From Theropithecus gelada (lineage: Eukaryota; Chordata; Mammalia; Primates; Cercopithecidae): a DNA stretch of 64,000 bases. Shown piece by piece: positions 9,721 to 21,960 of this stretch (positions are counted from its first letter, which is position 1; every line of letters starts with the position of its first letter). Under the pieces are notes generated by a model that ran no database searches, had not been told where the DNA came from, and was given only the letters and a program-made list of their open reading frames with translations. Where the stretch lies: the NCBI RefSeq assembly GCF_003255815.1, contig NW_020257756.1:1028210-1092209 (forward strand). Reading direction: 5' to 3'. The position numbers were made by a program, and so were the translations under genes.

Positions 9721-12690
9721 AACATTTTAATTTCCTCAATTTTTTCATTATTTTTGAATTGTTTTCTTAGTGGTTATTCAAAGGCTTACAGTATATGTCT
9801 TATCAGAATGTACTTTACATTTTACTATTGAACATTCCTATCTTTCCAGTGAAATATAAAGACAGTACTACTATAAATGACCTATTTCTTCTCTTTTTCT
9901 GCTATATTTGTTACACATATACCATTTATAAAGGCAACAAACTTGCAACATATTGTTATTATATTAACTTAAATAATTTTATGTCTTTTACATAATATGA
10001 GAGAAGATAGAGCAATTATATATTCATAGACTTGGTTACATAAACCTTCTCATTTAGTATTTCTGGTTCTCTTTATTTCTTCCTGTGGATTTGACTTATC
10101 ATCTTGTGTCATTTCCTAACTCTAAAACAGCTTTGCTTCCACCTCTCTTATTTGTCCCCTTATCGTCAAATATGTTACACGTCTATACATTACAGGTCAA
10201 TAATATAATTATATATACCTTGGTTTATACGATTGCTTTTAAATCAGTTAAAATAAGAAAAGTGAAGACATAAGCAATTATAGCGTATTTTATAATTATC
10301 TGCATAATTACCTTTATCAGTACTCTTGATTGTTTTGTGTTGATTTGTATTAATGTCTGGTGTTACTTGATTTCAGCCTGAAGAACTTCCTTTAGTATGT
10401 CTTGTAAAGTAGATCTGCTAGCAAGAGGTCCTCTCATTTTTTTTTTTTTTTAATCTAGGAGTGTCTTTATTTTGCCTTCCTTTTTGAATGATAGATTTGC
10501 TTATTGAAAAATTATTGATGCACAGATTTTATTTTCAGCACTTTGAATATATCATCACACTGCCTTCTGACTTCTAAGTAGATAATAGATGTCAGCTTTT
10601 ATCTTATTGGGTTCCATGGATGTGGTCATTTTTCTCTTGGTGTTTTTGGGGATTTTCTCTTTGTATTTGTTTTTCAATATCTTTACTGTGTCATATTTGA
10701 TGTGCCTCTCTTTGTGTCTACTTGGCTTGGAGTTCACTAAGCTTCGTGGATGGGTAAATTAATATGTTTCACTGATTTTGGAAAATTTTCAGTCATTATT
10801 TCTTCAAATATATTCTCTGCTCTTTTTAATTCTTCTCTCCCTTTGGTACTTCCATTGTGCATATGTTGGTGCACCTAATGGTGTCCTTTCATTCCTCTGA
10901 GGCCCTGTTCGTTTTTCTTCTTCATTTTTCTTCTCTGTTCTTCAGACTGCATCATTAACATCCCTTTAAGTTTGCCAATTCTACTAGATCCAGTAGACAA
11001 TTTCAGCCCCCTTTGTGAATTTTCTAATCTTGATTATTGTACTTTTCATCTTCAGAGTTTTCCTCTGACTCTTTGTGAAATATGATATCTTCATCTTTAT
11101 TGATATTCTCTATTTGATGAGACACAGTTATCATACCTCCTTTTACTTTTTTAAACGTGGTTTCTTTAGTCCTTTGAACATATTTGTATTAGCTGCTTTG
11201 AAGTCTTTGTCTGCTTAGTCTGACATCTGATACATCTCAAAGGAAGTTTTTCTTGACTTTTTTCTTGTGTATGCATCATGCTTTCCAGTTTCTTTGTATG
11301 CCTCATAAATTTTGTTGAAAACTGGACATTTTAGGTAACTATATTTTAGCAACAGTGATTACTGATTTCACCCTCCCTTCTGAGGCTTCTTGTTATGGTT
11401 GTTGTTTGCTTCTTTTTTAATTACCTGACTGAACTGTTTCAGTGAATTCTATTTCTCTTGTAGTGTGCAGCCTTTGATGGTGCTCCTCAGTGGGCACAGT
11501 CTTGGGCATGCACAGTGACCGTGATGCTCCTCTCCTTCAGAGATAACAATGGTCTTAGCTGGGCTTTCTTCAGTTCTCATTCCCTGAAACTGTTTTGAGT
11601 TTGTCCATGGTCTGTCTCTACTGATAGGATGCTTAGCAAGAGCTCCGCTCATTGCTAGACAATTTCCCTATTCTTTCAACAATATTTTGGGGACACAAAT
11701 AACTCCATAATCTGATCCAATTAAATTGAGACCCCATGACCTCAATTAGTCTTATAGTCTGTCTCTGAGATCAGGAAAGTCCCCAAGAAGAGCCTTTGTT
11801 AGTTGCCTCATTCTCTGGTTCTCTCTGTTAAACTTCAATCTTATCTACCATTTGCCTTCATTGAGCTACTACCCTCCTCTTAACAACACACCACTAAAAT
11901 CTTCTTTTCCATAGAGTACCTAGACTTGAAGTTCTCCAGGTTCTATTCCAAATAAGCTCAGTCACAATAGGAAAAGCTAGTGAATTTCCTATTTTTATAA
12001 CTTGATTCTCTCCCTGGGAAGAAGCTCTGCAATACTGTGGATCTGGGGACAGGGACAGTGGCCCATTCCTCAGAGTAACACCCCTGCTGTATAAATGGAG
12101 TGCTGAGTCATGGCAGTAATCCCTGGTCTTCTTGACTTTTGACCTTTTCAGCATGGCGTGTCTGCCTTACCAATGATTTTTTGTGGGGACATTTCAGGCC
12201 TAGTGTGCTTGATCTACCATGCCTGGGGTGGACTGACTGCTCTGTGAGTAGGGACCGGGTGGAAGACGGGAGCTTCAGACTCTAGCTACTTTTGCCTATA
12301 ATTCAACTTCTGCAGTACAGAGCTGGGTGGAATGAGAAATGCTGGTGGCCTGCCCCTCTCAAAGAGAAACCATAGCCTTAACAGGGAGCTGGAGGGGAAT
12401 GGAGTCCTATATCCTTAACTGCATTCACCATGATTAGAACGATCATCTTGCTGAGGTGGGAGGAAAAGAGGGTGAGCCATGCTTCAGATGCCACAGAGTC
12501 TCACTGTTCTTACCTAGATTTAATACATTTTCTTGAATAAATGTTTCTCCCTTTTCCATATAACCATAGAACAAATTTCAGAGACTTTAAGTGGTGGTTA
12601 TAGTCATAATTTTCACCAGTCGTGTTTGTTTCACTGGAGAGAGTGTCCATGGGCTCCTCACATCACCATTCTAGAAGTGCTTCCTCACAT
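9721..12690 (-). mobile_element. Old LINE-1 (L1M type), antisense, 5' portion
   Basis: This continues the same antisense L1 towards its 5' end: CATTTCTTCAAATATATTCTC (first 20 bases quoted from the complement of ORF1 flank), TGTTGAAAACTGGACATTTT near 11312, and a 5' end near 12600-12690 reading CACATCACCATTCTAGAAG. With the ORF2 part it spans nearly 5 kb, so it may be close to full length although heavily decayed. Short open frames at 11449, 11894 and 12533 have no protein support. Confidence 0.65.
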
Positions 12691-14364
12691 GATTGTATTT
12701 TTAAAGGCAGGCAACTTTGCAGAGGAATCCTATGTTCTCATTCAATCTTTGAGGCTGGTTAGCTCTATTTATGTCCATTCTTCTTTCCAATTCCCTATTT
12801 CACCCATATTGGTGATGAATACCTACCTCTAACATGGTGACTCTGACCTACTACTTTCTATTCAGTTCCCTTCCCAGGACTGTCCTTTCCCTGCTGAGCC
12901 CCTCCTCTCCTGAAGTCCTGCACTGTCTCTTTTTATACCTGTTCTTAAGTCCAGGATGTGTAATCTAAAACTTTTAACATTCTAAACAGTTTTTTCCTTG
13001 ATATGTAGATGTCTTTTGTTGGTGACACATCCATTCCAACCCTCTTAAATGGCGATTATACATTCTACAATGGTTAACCTATCTCAAGACTGGTCAACTT
13101 GTCCAACAACCCATCCTCCTTTTAAGCTATGCCTTCTGGTCATATATTTGATGTAATTAGAGATAAGTAAATTGACAATGGAACCTAGTCTGCTAATATA
13201 AGGCCTAACAAATGTTGTTACTTTGGAAAGGTCACCCAGTTCTGGAAATCTGGTCCTTGTCATTACTCGTTGAATTGGGAAAGGTCTGGTCAATGAGACA
13301 TGAAGAAAATCTCAGGAGATGCATATACAAGTAAATCATATAACTGTCAAATGGAATCAAATTTTCTTTTATTTTATTAATGAACTTTCCTTATAGGAAA
13401 TATCTGAACAGAAACCCAATTATTACAAATAAAATATTTCTTCATGTACATGAAATTTGAATGAGATATTTGCACAATCAGGTTTTTAAATAATAAGATA
13501 GCTATTTCCATTTCTTTCTAACTCCGTTTCTCCAATTTCTCTGTAATCCTTTTTTCCCTATAAGATCTTGAAAAAGTTATATAGCTGTAAACTGAGATTA
13601 CCCAGTTTATAACTGAAGAAAGAGACATTCCATGTTAATAGTCTGTCCAAGATCCTTAAGAAAGTCATAGGCAGAACCAGTAATAAAATGCTCTTCCTGC
13701 CCACTGGGGCGAGATGTCTCCCTTGCATGGTTTTCTAGGCATTTCTGAAACGCAAATTTCAGAAACGCTCCATTTCCAAAATTAGATGTTATTGGGCATA
13801 GACGCATGCTGTCAAAAGGAGCTGTGCCTTTCTATATTCAGCCTGTATTTATCTGCTTGAGGCTACTGTTACCAAAAATACAAACTGCCCAATATTTTTG
13901 GAGATGTTCTGTCAATATATAAACCAGATTCTGTGTTATGTTACACAGCATCTGCATGAATACTCTCCAGATGTTTGATGTCACAGAACTTATACTGTTG
14001 TTTGGGATTCATCAAACCCACATCCTCTGTGTTTGCATGTGACAGGATAGTCTGGGATAGGAACGCTAAAATGAGTATGGACACATATGGCACTTTTTAG
14101 GGAAAATAAACTTTGCCACATTGCAATATGAGATGAAATTAAGGAGTGTGGTGTGACTTTAGAATGCATATGTCAAAAGTAAAGTAAATGTTTTGTACTT
14201 TTTGCAAAGCCACAAAAACTTCTAAAAACAAAAGTAATGTGGATCTCTTTAACTGGTTGGTAATTACATAAAAGTAAGAGAAATAATCATATTTGGCTAA
14301 TGTCAGTGGGTTATGGCCAGCATCCAGTTTGAATGTTAAAAGTCAGTTGTGAGATATTTGGAAT
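12691..14364. other. Intron sequence, possible MIR, otherwise nothing recognised
   Basis: A MIR-like antisense core is possible at about 13590-13690 (TATAACTGAAGAAAGAGAC, then GTCCAAGATCCTTAAGAA, then GGCAGAACCAGTAATAAAA). No other feature is supported. Confidence 0.45.
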
Positions 14365-14517
14365 ATGTATTCATTATTATCAAGGTGTAGAGTTTAATAT
14401 ATATCCATAAGATCTACCCTTTCGATTACATTGTTTAAATCATGTCCTTTTGTTCACTTGATCTCTCTTGTTACTGGAAGTGGTATAATGATTTTTCCTA
14501 TTATTAGGGTGTTTCTG
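14365..14517 (-). mobile_element. LINE-1 fragment, antisense, left of an inserted LTR
   Basis: TCTCTTGTTACTGGAAGTGG and the following ATTATTAGGGTGTTTC match the antisense L1 ORF2 endonuclease-to-RT region. The match resumes at 14980 after the LTR, so one L1 was split by the insertion. Confidence 0.6.
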
Positions 14518-14979
14518 TGTAGCAGGACAAGCCACAGACAAAACTCCTCAGACACCGGATTAAAGAAGGAAGAGGTTTATTCGACCGGGAGCATAGGCAA
14601 GACTCCTGTCTCAAGAGCCGAGCTCCCCAAGTGAGCCATTGCTGTCTGGTTTAAGGGCTCGCAACTCTAAGGGGGTCCACGTGAGAGGGTCGTGATTGAT
14701 TGAGCAAGCAGGGGGTACGTGACAGGGAGTTGCATGCAATGGTAATTAGATTGGAACAAGACAGGTTAGGGATTTTCACAGTGCTTTTCTCTACAATGTC
14801 TGTAATCTATAGATAACATAACCGATTAGGGCAGGAGTCGATCTTTAACTACCAGGCCCAGGGTGTGGCGCCGGGCTGTCTGCCTGTGGATTTCATTTCT
14901 GCCTTTTAGTTTTTACTTCTTCTTTCTTTGGAGGTAGAAATTGGGCACAAGACAATATGAGGGGTGGTCCCCTCCCTTA
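14518..14979 (-). mobile_element. Solo retroviral LTR, antisense, nested in LINE-1
   Basis: About 462 bp, much less decayed than the surrounding L1. Read on the minus strand it ends GTCCTGCTACA, with a polyadenylation signal AATAAA (complement at about 14576-14581) near that end. It includes CACGTGGACCCCCTTAGAG and the CCCAATTTCTACCTCC block. The flanking hexamers TTTCTG and TCTATG agree at 4 of 6 positions. I read it as a class II (ERVK-like) solo LTR; the subfamily is not asserted. No internal viral genes are present. Confidence 0.65.
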
Positions 14980-15207
14980 TCTATGTCTCCATGCATATCT
15001 CATAGATTTTGCTTCATAAAAGTTGTTGCTGTATGATTTGATACATAATATTTGTTATGTGTTATGTCTTCTTTGTGGATTATTACTTTCAGCACTTCCT
15101 TGTCATAGTTTCATGATTGGGGACTCAAATTCTCCTTTGTCTTTTATCAACATTACTACCCCTGCTCTCTTTTTATGTCCTTTGTCTTTTTATGCTTATT
15201 TCTAAGT
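14980..15207 (-). mobile_element. LINE-1 fragment, antisense, right of the LTR
   Basis: TCTATGTCTCCATGCATATC, then CATAGATTTTGCTTCATAAA, then TACCCCTGCTCTCTTTTTATG continue the antisense L1 interrupted at 14517. Confidence 0.6.
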
Positions 15208-15516
15208 ATTTATTTATTTATTTATATTTTTTTTGAGACAGAGTCATGCTCTGACACGCAGGCTGATGTACAGCAGCACAGTCTGAGCTCACTGCAACCT
15301 CTGCCTCCCAGGTTCAAGAAATTCTCCTGCCTCAGTCTCCTGAGTGGCTAGGATTACAAGCGACTGCCACCACGCCCGGCTAATTTTTGTATTTTTAGTC
15401 GAGACAGGGTTTCACCCTGTTGGCCAGGCTGGTCTTGAACTCCTGACCTCAGGTGATACACCCATCTTGGCCTCCCAAAGTGCAGGGATTACAGGTGTGA
15501 GCCACTGCACCCAGCT
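15208..15516 (-). mobile_element. Alu element, antisense, intronic
   Basis: ATTT-rich head followed by TTGAGACAGAGTCATGCTCT through both monomers to GAGCCACTGCACCCAGCT. Substitutions throughout suggest an AluS/J-age copy. The 68-residue frame at 15344-15550 is an Alu artefact. Confidence 0.93.
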
Positions 15517-16265
15517 GGTGATATGCATTTTCAAGTCTTACTCATTTTAAAACCTGGGATGTTGGTTTCCTTACTGTTGAGTTTCGAGAGCTCTTTATAT
15601 GTTCTGGATACAAGTCTGTTGTTGGATACGGCATTCTAGTCCAAACCTTGTCTTTTCTTTCTTTTAAGTATCTCTCACCAAGCAGTTTTCGATTTTAATA
15701 AAGTCAAATTTTTCTTTTATGGACTGTACATTTAGACTCGTTTCTGAGAAATCATTAAATAAACTCAAATTACTAAGATTTTTCTCCTTTTGGAAGTTTT
15801 CTTCAAAAACTTTTTATAGTTTTATGCTTTACACCTAGACCTACAATTTATTTTGAATTAAATTTTGTATTAAGTCTGGGAGATTTATAGACTTAATTTT
15901 TCATCTGAGTCAAAAACATATAGATACCCAATTGTTCTAACACCACATGTTGAGAAGACAATGTTTTCTCCACTTATTTGCCTTTCTACCTTTGTCAAAA
16001 GTACTGGCCATATTTATGTGGGTCTTTTTTTCCTTTGATCTACATGTGTCTGTCTTCACCAACACCATATGTCTTGATTAGGATAGCTTTATGATAAGTG
16101 TTAAAGTAGTATGGGTCCTCCAGCTCCATTCTTCTTTTGTAAGCTTATCTCAACTATTTATATCCATAGCCTTTCTTTATAAATTTTAGAATCAACTCTC
16201 TGTATCTATAAAGATTCTGGGTAGAAAATTTGTATTGGTATTATATTAGATCTATAGAGTACATA
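15517..16265 (-). mobile_element. LINE-1 fragment, antisense, ORF2 C-terminal part
   Basis: GAGCTCTTTATATGTTCTGG, CAATTGTTCTAACACCACAT, TGTGGGTCTTTTTTTCC and GTCTTGATTAGGATAGCTTT follow the complement of L1 ORF2 near its end. This L1 region lies 3' of the one seen at 14365-15207, so it is a separate or rearranged fragment. Confidence 0.75.
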
Positions 16266-18907
16266 CATAATAAAATGTGTACAGTACATTTAAAAACTTT
16301 AAAACATAATTATTTAATGAGCACACATGAACCAACCAGTCAATCCAAGAAGTGAAACGTTAAAACTTGCATCTATCTATATACTTCTCCTCTATCTTAT
16401 ACCCATACCTACCTTTTTCTTTGACACAGCCAGTTACTCAAGAATAAACATTCCAATTTATTGAATTCCTAGGTCTTCTGAATCATATTACCTTCCATTT
16501 GTGATTTGGCTGCTGAAATTTTAATTTGTGTAGTGGCTGCTTCTTCAAAATGTCAGGAGGGTAGAAGAGGAGATAAGTTTCATACTACGTATCTACTCTC
16601 TTGACATTTCACACTACATATGCATGTATGGAGTGAGAGACAGTGAGAGAGAGAGAGACAGAGAGATAGAGAGACCTCATATGTTGAACAATTTTTAGGT
16701 TAAAGATTAGGTTTGAGGTTTAAATTTTAATCTTAAATGAAGTATTGGAATTAACACATTTATTCACTTATTTATTTTAGTTCTCTCATTGAATTACTTT
16801 TTTTAGGTACATATGCTATTTCACTTGACAGATTTAGAGTGAGATCTGTCTGAACTCTTATGGTACTTGACACCATCTCTGCCAGTCAGTTAATTTTGAA
16901 CAAATGAGTGAGATGTATTTTCAGCTCCGTCAACATCATACCAAATTTCAGATAATTGTTTTACCATTTTTTTTGAGATCGTATTATGTAGTTTTTAAAG
17001 TGAGGACTAAGAACAGAAATAAAGCTCATGAAAATTAGTCCAGAGAAATGGAACAATCAATAGTTCTAGACTCAACTAATTGTGTTAATGACCACCTAAG
17101 GCTGTTGGTAGTCCATCAGATTCATTCCTTTTACTTCTAGTGTATATACATTTGAATATTTTTAAGGCATATTGATCAAGGAGGTAGAGAACAAATGGAA
17201 GAATGGAAAAACGGTATTAGGTTGCATGGTCCAATCCGGGCACTCAAGGAGCATCTGGTTACAAGAAATTTACATGATAGAATATATTTTCATTTTTTAA
17301 TAACTTTATTTGGTGAAAAGCCTATCTGAGAAGGAATGTGAGATTGGAGGTATACAGTGCAAAACCTGTATCAGGTTGATTAAGTATCAAATGGAATAAT
17401 ATATCCTAAGAATCAATTCTTTTTATTCAAATATTTGTGAACATAAAATACTACTTTGTCTAGTTTTAGTGTCATTCATTATCATAGAGTCTGAAGAGTT
17501 TTATATATGTATTTGTGTATTTACTTTTATAATACTACTATTTAATGTTTTTAATGCTGCACTTAATTCATCCATTTGAAAACACTTATTGAGAACTTAG
17601 GCCCTGTTCTGTGCTCTGGGAATATAGCAATGAAGCTGACATAGAGTTCATATTCTAAATTTCATAACCAAGTGATGTTGTATATGATAAATTGTCTTTG
17701 AAATTTATCTAAAACTAATTATTTCTGCAATGGAAAATGCTCCATTTATTGTCATTGTTTTATACAAATATTTGATCTTTATTTGTTTTTAAATGAGAAA
17801 TATACAATATAAGATTGCTAAGAAATCCAAGTTAATGACTAAATTGATATCTAATTGTTTTAGCAATATTAATAATTCACATTATATAGAGAGAGTTTAT
17901 TTAGACTTTGCTTTTATGACAAGATAATATTTTCATTCATATAATATAAAATCCAGTGTTTCGTCACAGTCTTGCTAAAGATTCATGAGTCTTAAGCCAT
18001 TGAGATATTGTGATGTAATTGAAGACTGTCTTAATATTGTTCTGAATCTATATGCATACCGAACATTGTCAGTAGACTGAACTTGTTTATAAGTTCTACT
18101 TTTCAATGTTTAAATCTGTACTGTAAAATTATATACATGTGACACAAGTGTTACCTATTTTAATCACACATTTTCTCAGTTAACATTGCAATTTAATAGT
18201 TAACAAAGATAGTCTGAAATATTTTGACATAAAAATGGTCCTGTACTTGGAAAGAATTAGATCATAAAGCTCATAGGGGACCCACACACCATAATGTGTG
18301 TAAACCATGTGGCATCACACATCTAAACACCGTTTTTGGTGTTTAAAATGGATATAATTGCCAGGACAATAATATTATGTTAGATAGTTTTGTGTGGTGA
18401 GTTAAGAAGTAATATTCTTATCACAAAAGGAATGGGGCAATAACAGAGATTCTGGAAAACACGTCAAATAGGTGAAACATCATAGAAGTTAGCAATGAAG
18501 GGTCAAAAATAGAAAGTGTAGAAATGTTAAAGTGCAGCAAATATTGGTCCCCATGAACGCTACTTCTGTCAGGATTTACTAATTTCTACAGGACCATTAG
18601 CTCTAGTGGTCAAATCATAGAGTCCTGGAGTTGGGCAGAGTTACTTCTCCACAAATAGCATTATATAGTATTAATTCAGTTGTCACTTGCAATTCAGAAG
18701 ACTTATTTGTAATCAATTTTCAAAGTCCTTAACTGGTTCATTTTCTTTACAGTAAGGTTATATCGATATTCCTTCATTTTATAAAAGACCCTTGAAGAGT
18801 ATTTTGAGTCCATCCTTATATAATTCCTGTTCAGATGTTGTTAGCCAAGAGCATTCTTAAGTATTTATAAATTCCATCTATTTTTGTTTGTTTTATTTAC
18901 AATCCAG
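16266..18907. other. Intron with minor repeats: GA tract and an L2 piece
   Basis: Mostly unrecognised. 16631-16675 is a GAGA simple repeat with scattered C and T. 17555-17660 reads as the antisense L2 3' end (ACTTATTGAGAACTTAGG, then CTGTTCTGTGCTCTGGGAAT, then AGTTCATATTCT). The sequence 16270-16480 may be a further L1 tail. Confidence 0.5.
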
Positions 18908-19012
18908 GGACAGTTTAGCATTAATTTAGCAGGAACTGGGATGAAGATATCCAACACAGCAAAGTGGCTTGCTCAGGGGAGTTATACCTCTGTCAGCATA
19001 CGGAGATCAGAG
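18908..19012 (+). CDS. ADAMTS20: ADAMTS20 coding exon, GON domain
   Basis: This 105-nt exon contains exactly 35 codons, phase 0 at both ends. It encodes GQFSINLAGTGMKISNTAKW followed by LAQGSYTSVSIRRSE. The GxFSINLxGTG block is the conserved beta-rich segment of the GON domain, and no cysteine is present. The acceptor is TTACAATCCAG at 18897-18907 and the donor is GAG|GTAAGT at 19013, an ideal consensus. The exon sits about 12.5 kb downstream of the previous one, across an intron filled by LINE-1, Alu and an LTR. An unspliced frame 18884-19105 contains it. Confidence 0.9.
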
Positions 19013-21237
19013 GTAAGTCCTGCAGGACCAAAAAGCCTGTTTGAAATACTTCTGTGCTGTGAACTAGCATTAAAGGCTCTCTACCTTAAATGTAAACTTG
19101 TATGAAATTGATGACTAAAGAGTTATTGCATATAATGGGTAGATTATATATAATGGAGCACAACATCAATTTATGAAATGAAACAGGATTCATTTGTATT
19201 AATGTGCATGTGTAGGTTTTGTATACTTATGAATCCATATATGGGCTATAGATGTCTGAACATGAATTGCCAAATGCCAGGACATATAGGTTTTGTCTAT
19301 CTCAAGTTGGAGCTAATGACTTGAAATACAGGTCTTCAAAAAAGGTATGTTTTTTACTATACTTTAATTACTGAAGGTTTACAGGTTTTAATATTTCAAA
19401 ATGAGTGTTAATTTTTGTTTTCTTCCCTCACTGTTTTAGTGATGGGGGTGGTGTTGGAGACCCTTGTCATTTAACAAATATTCTTCACAGTTTTTTCAAT
19501 AATTAGGATTATGTATTTATGTTGTACTCATGTTTTCCTGTCTTTATCTAGATAACGTTGTTATTTTATTTGTAAAAATATAGACTGTCATGTAGTATTT
19601 ATATATATATATATAGTTATAACTATTTGTATAGTTTATTTATATAATTATTATAACTATAGCACATGTCGTATTATCCAAATAGAATCCACTTAATTTT
19701 CTGCAGGTATGGTGTTCCAACATGTACACTTCAAGAAACGCTTTCTATTACTCACGGTTATTGTGTCTTAGATAACATAGCCCTGCCCATAGTAAATCTG
19801 GATCTAGGTTATATGTGTTCCCACTTATATTACACCTAAATTAGCACCAGCAACAACTTCTGTATACTCTAATGTTTTATGATTTTTATTTCTTATGATA
19901 AAAGTGATTTTTGTTATACTCCTATTTATATAAATATTTCTCATAAATGAAACTTAGTATTCTGATAGTCATAGCCTTTAAAACATTCTGTTTCTGAAGA
20001 TGATAAAATTGGGCTTTACTTAACAAAAGAGTTGTGTTTGTATTAACTTCTATTCTAAATATTAATTCATTATTTATTTCATTGAGAACTTCTATCTCAA
20101 TAAAAAAGGTTGCACATAACTATTTCTTGAGATCTGATGCCCAGTGTGAAACTGATTGGTAAAATCCAGATATACTTACAGAAATGCAAACATATTTTCC
20201 TTTGCCAATAAGTTTAATGAAGATTGAGTTCTTACTACAACAGAGGGAATAGGGAATAATTCAGCTCTGAGATTTTACTGCCTTTCCCTTCTCTGTGTAC
20301 TCAGGTTCTCCAGAGCTAAAATTGCTTTAGAAAGAAAAGGTAACTTCAAAAGCTTCCATTCTCAAAACATTCTTCCATCTCAAAATGTCCCCAGAACCTA
20401 CAGTTTTCTTCTCTATCTTTACTCCCTTAGATTTAAAAAAATTACCTTTTCCAGATATGATAGGAGTTCAACCTGTTTTTGTGTCGTGTTCTAGAAATGT
20501 CTTCAGTCTTCACTTTTAGACCTAAAGATGTAAGGCATCTCGAGAGTGCATCTATCACGTCCTGACCAACCCGCTTCAGCCCACCTCTGTCACCTGTTCT
20601 TCAGTGAACTGCTCTGCTTGTGGAACAATCTCCCATTTTAGTTCTTTTCTAATTCTAATGACTACTTTCAGCCCAGTTTTAATTTTTTTTCTCCATTTTA
20701 CCACCTTCTATACTTTTCTCCAGAGTGTGTTTCTCATGCCTCCACGAGATGTTTGAAATAAATGGGATAGAATATGAATTATATACCTTTAAAGTCAAGT
20801 TTATACAATATCCTTCTTTTATTTGGTCTAAGAGAACATTATGTAAATTTATGTAAATATTGGATAGCAAATTGGGAGAGGTTTTAATAAACTCACTGAA
20901 GCAAATAGAGACCTAGATGAAAAATATGTGGATTGAGATTGAAATATGTGGATTGGATTTAAATCTTAATTGAGATTTAAATTGTCTAAATTATAGTATG
21001 GTATATAATATTCAATTAGCTAAAATGAATCTCAGGTTATCTAATATCCTTTAACTTTCCCATGTCCACCAGTTCAAACAATATCAAAAGGGTATGATCT
21101 TTGACCTCCAATGCAATTCTTATAGGAAACCTCTAATGATTTTAGCCATATGATTCAAAGCATTTGCTTTTTCTGCTATTTGCATGCAGATATCAGCTTG
21201 TATAAGATTCTTCTATATTTCTTCTTCCAATTTTCAG
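19013..21237. other. Last intron; AT-rich, no recognised repeat family
   Basis: A short TA run lies at about 19598-19616. A 20-bp tandem period (AAATATGTGGATTG at 20922 and 20942) is followed by the palindromic GATTTAAATC at 20956. Nothing else is supported. Confidence 0.55.
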
Positions 21238-21327
21238 GATGGAACCAGATTTTTCGGCAAGTGTGGAGGGTACTGTGGAAAGTGTCTTCCTCACATGACT
21301 ACTGGTCTCCCAATTCAAGTCATATGA
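21238..21327 (+). CDS. ADAMTS20: ADAMTS20 terminal coding exon and stop codon
   Basis: The last coding segment holds 29 codons plus TGA at 21325-21327. It encodes DGTRFFGKCGGYCGKCLPHM then TTGLPIQVI. The KCGGYCGKC cysteine cluster closes the GON domain, and the protein ends nine residues after the LPHM. The acceptor is a C/T-rich tract ending in TTTTCAG at 21231-21237. It begins in phase 0, agreeing with the preceding exon. The domain shows no lesion: all splice sites, cysteines and the reading frame are intact, so I read it as a functional gene end rather than a pseudogene. Confidence 0.9.
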   Translation, partial: DGTRFFGKCGGYCGKCLPHMTTGLPIQVI

Positions 21328-21960
21328 ACATTTAGAAGGGGGATGCATGCCCTAAAGAGGAGATATTCTCTGGAACATTCAAATAACGGGTGCTCATTTC
21401 TTTATTTCTCCCTTCCCGAGATTTCCAGGTCTAATATGTCTCTGCGTTTTTTTCAGGGTGCTCATCAGGGATTCAAATAACTGCTTAATAAGGTTCTATT
21501 AATCAGGATTTTTTTAAAGAACATAATAATTTATAATAGAGAATACCAGGATCGAATGAATTATACCAAGACAGTGCTGCTCTTAACCTCTTGGACTGGA
21601 TCACACTTATCTTATACCTACAAACACATGTGTAAATCTCTGCTCAGCTTTGTACTGTACAATGAAATGTTTATTCTACTAGCTAAAATGAAGCAAGTAA
21701 CTATTAGGATAATAAACATTCAAAATTACTATAAACATTATTTAATCTTTCTGACAAGTAGCAAATCAATAGTTACATAAAAAAGCACAGAGCCATTATA
21801 CTTTCTACTCATACAGTTTAGATACCTTGTTTTATTTTTCCTTTAATTTTTACTTGCGGATTACGGTGCTTCAATTAAAAAAATAGTCCTCAAAATGAGG
21901 TACAAATTGTGTATTAAAAATGTATGTTTGGGGTAAATAGTAAATAAAAAATTTTGTGGG
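21328..21960 (+). other. ADAMTS20: 3' untranslated region with candidate polyadenylation signals
   Basis: After the stop codon the first canonical AATAAA is at 21711-21716 and a second is at 21943-21948; ATTAAA variants occur at about 21876 and 21912. The region is AT-rich and free of repeats. The pair GGGTGCTCAT and ATTCAAATAAC occurs twice (21377-21397 and 21456-21481), in opposite order. Which signal is used cannot be read from sequence. Confidence 0.55.

Larger units (their letters stand above)
1..21960 (+). other. ADAMTS20: ADAMTS20 gene, 3' portion (five last coding exons, introns, 3' UTR)
   Basis: The last five coding exons of a secreted metalloprotease gene lie on the + strand. Exon lengths are 92, 134, 92, 105 and 90 nt (stop included). 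All internal borders are AG/GT, and the phases fit so that the joined frame has 170 codons without a stop. The joined protein has the GON-domain hallmarks: CPFNGS followed by a DCEC pair, a KIRIDLTSMQI strand, PFATAGDCYS, and a final KCGGYCGKC cysteine knot. That domain occurs at the C-terminus of ADAMTS9, ADAMTS20 and worm GON-1. ADAMTS20 is chosen over ADAMTS9 from residue choices as I remember the two proteins. Catalytic, disintegrin and thrombospondin modules lie upstream, outside the window. The right border is set at the second AATAAA and is only a guess. Confidence 0.88.
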
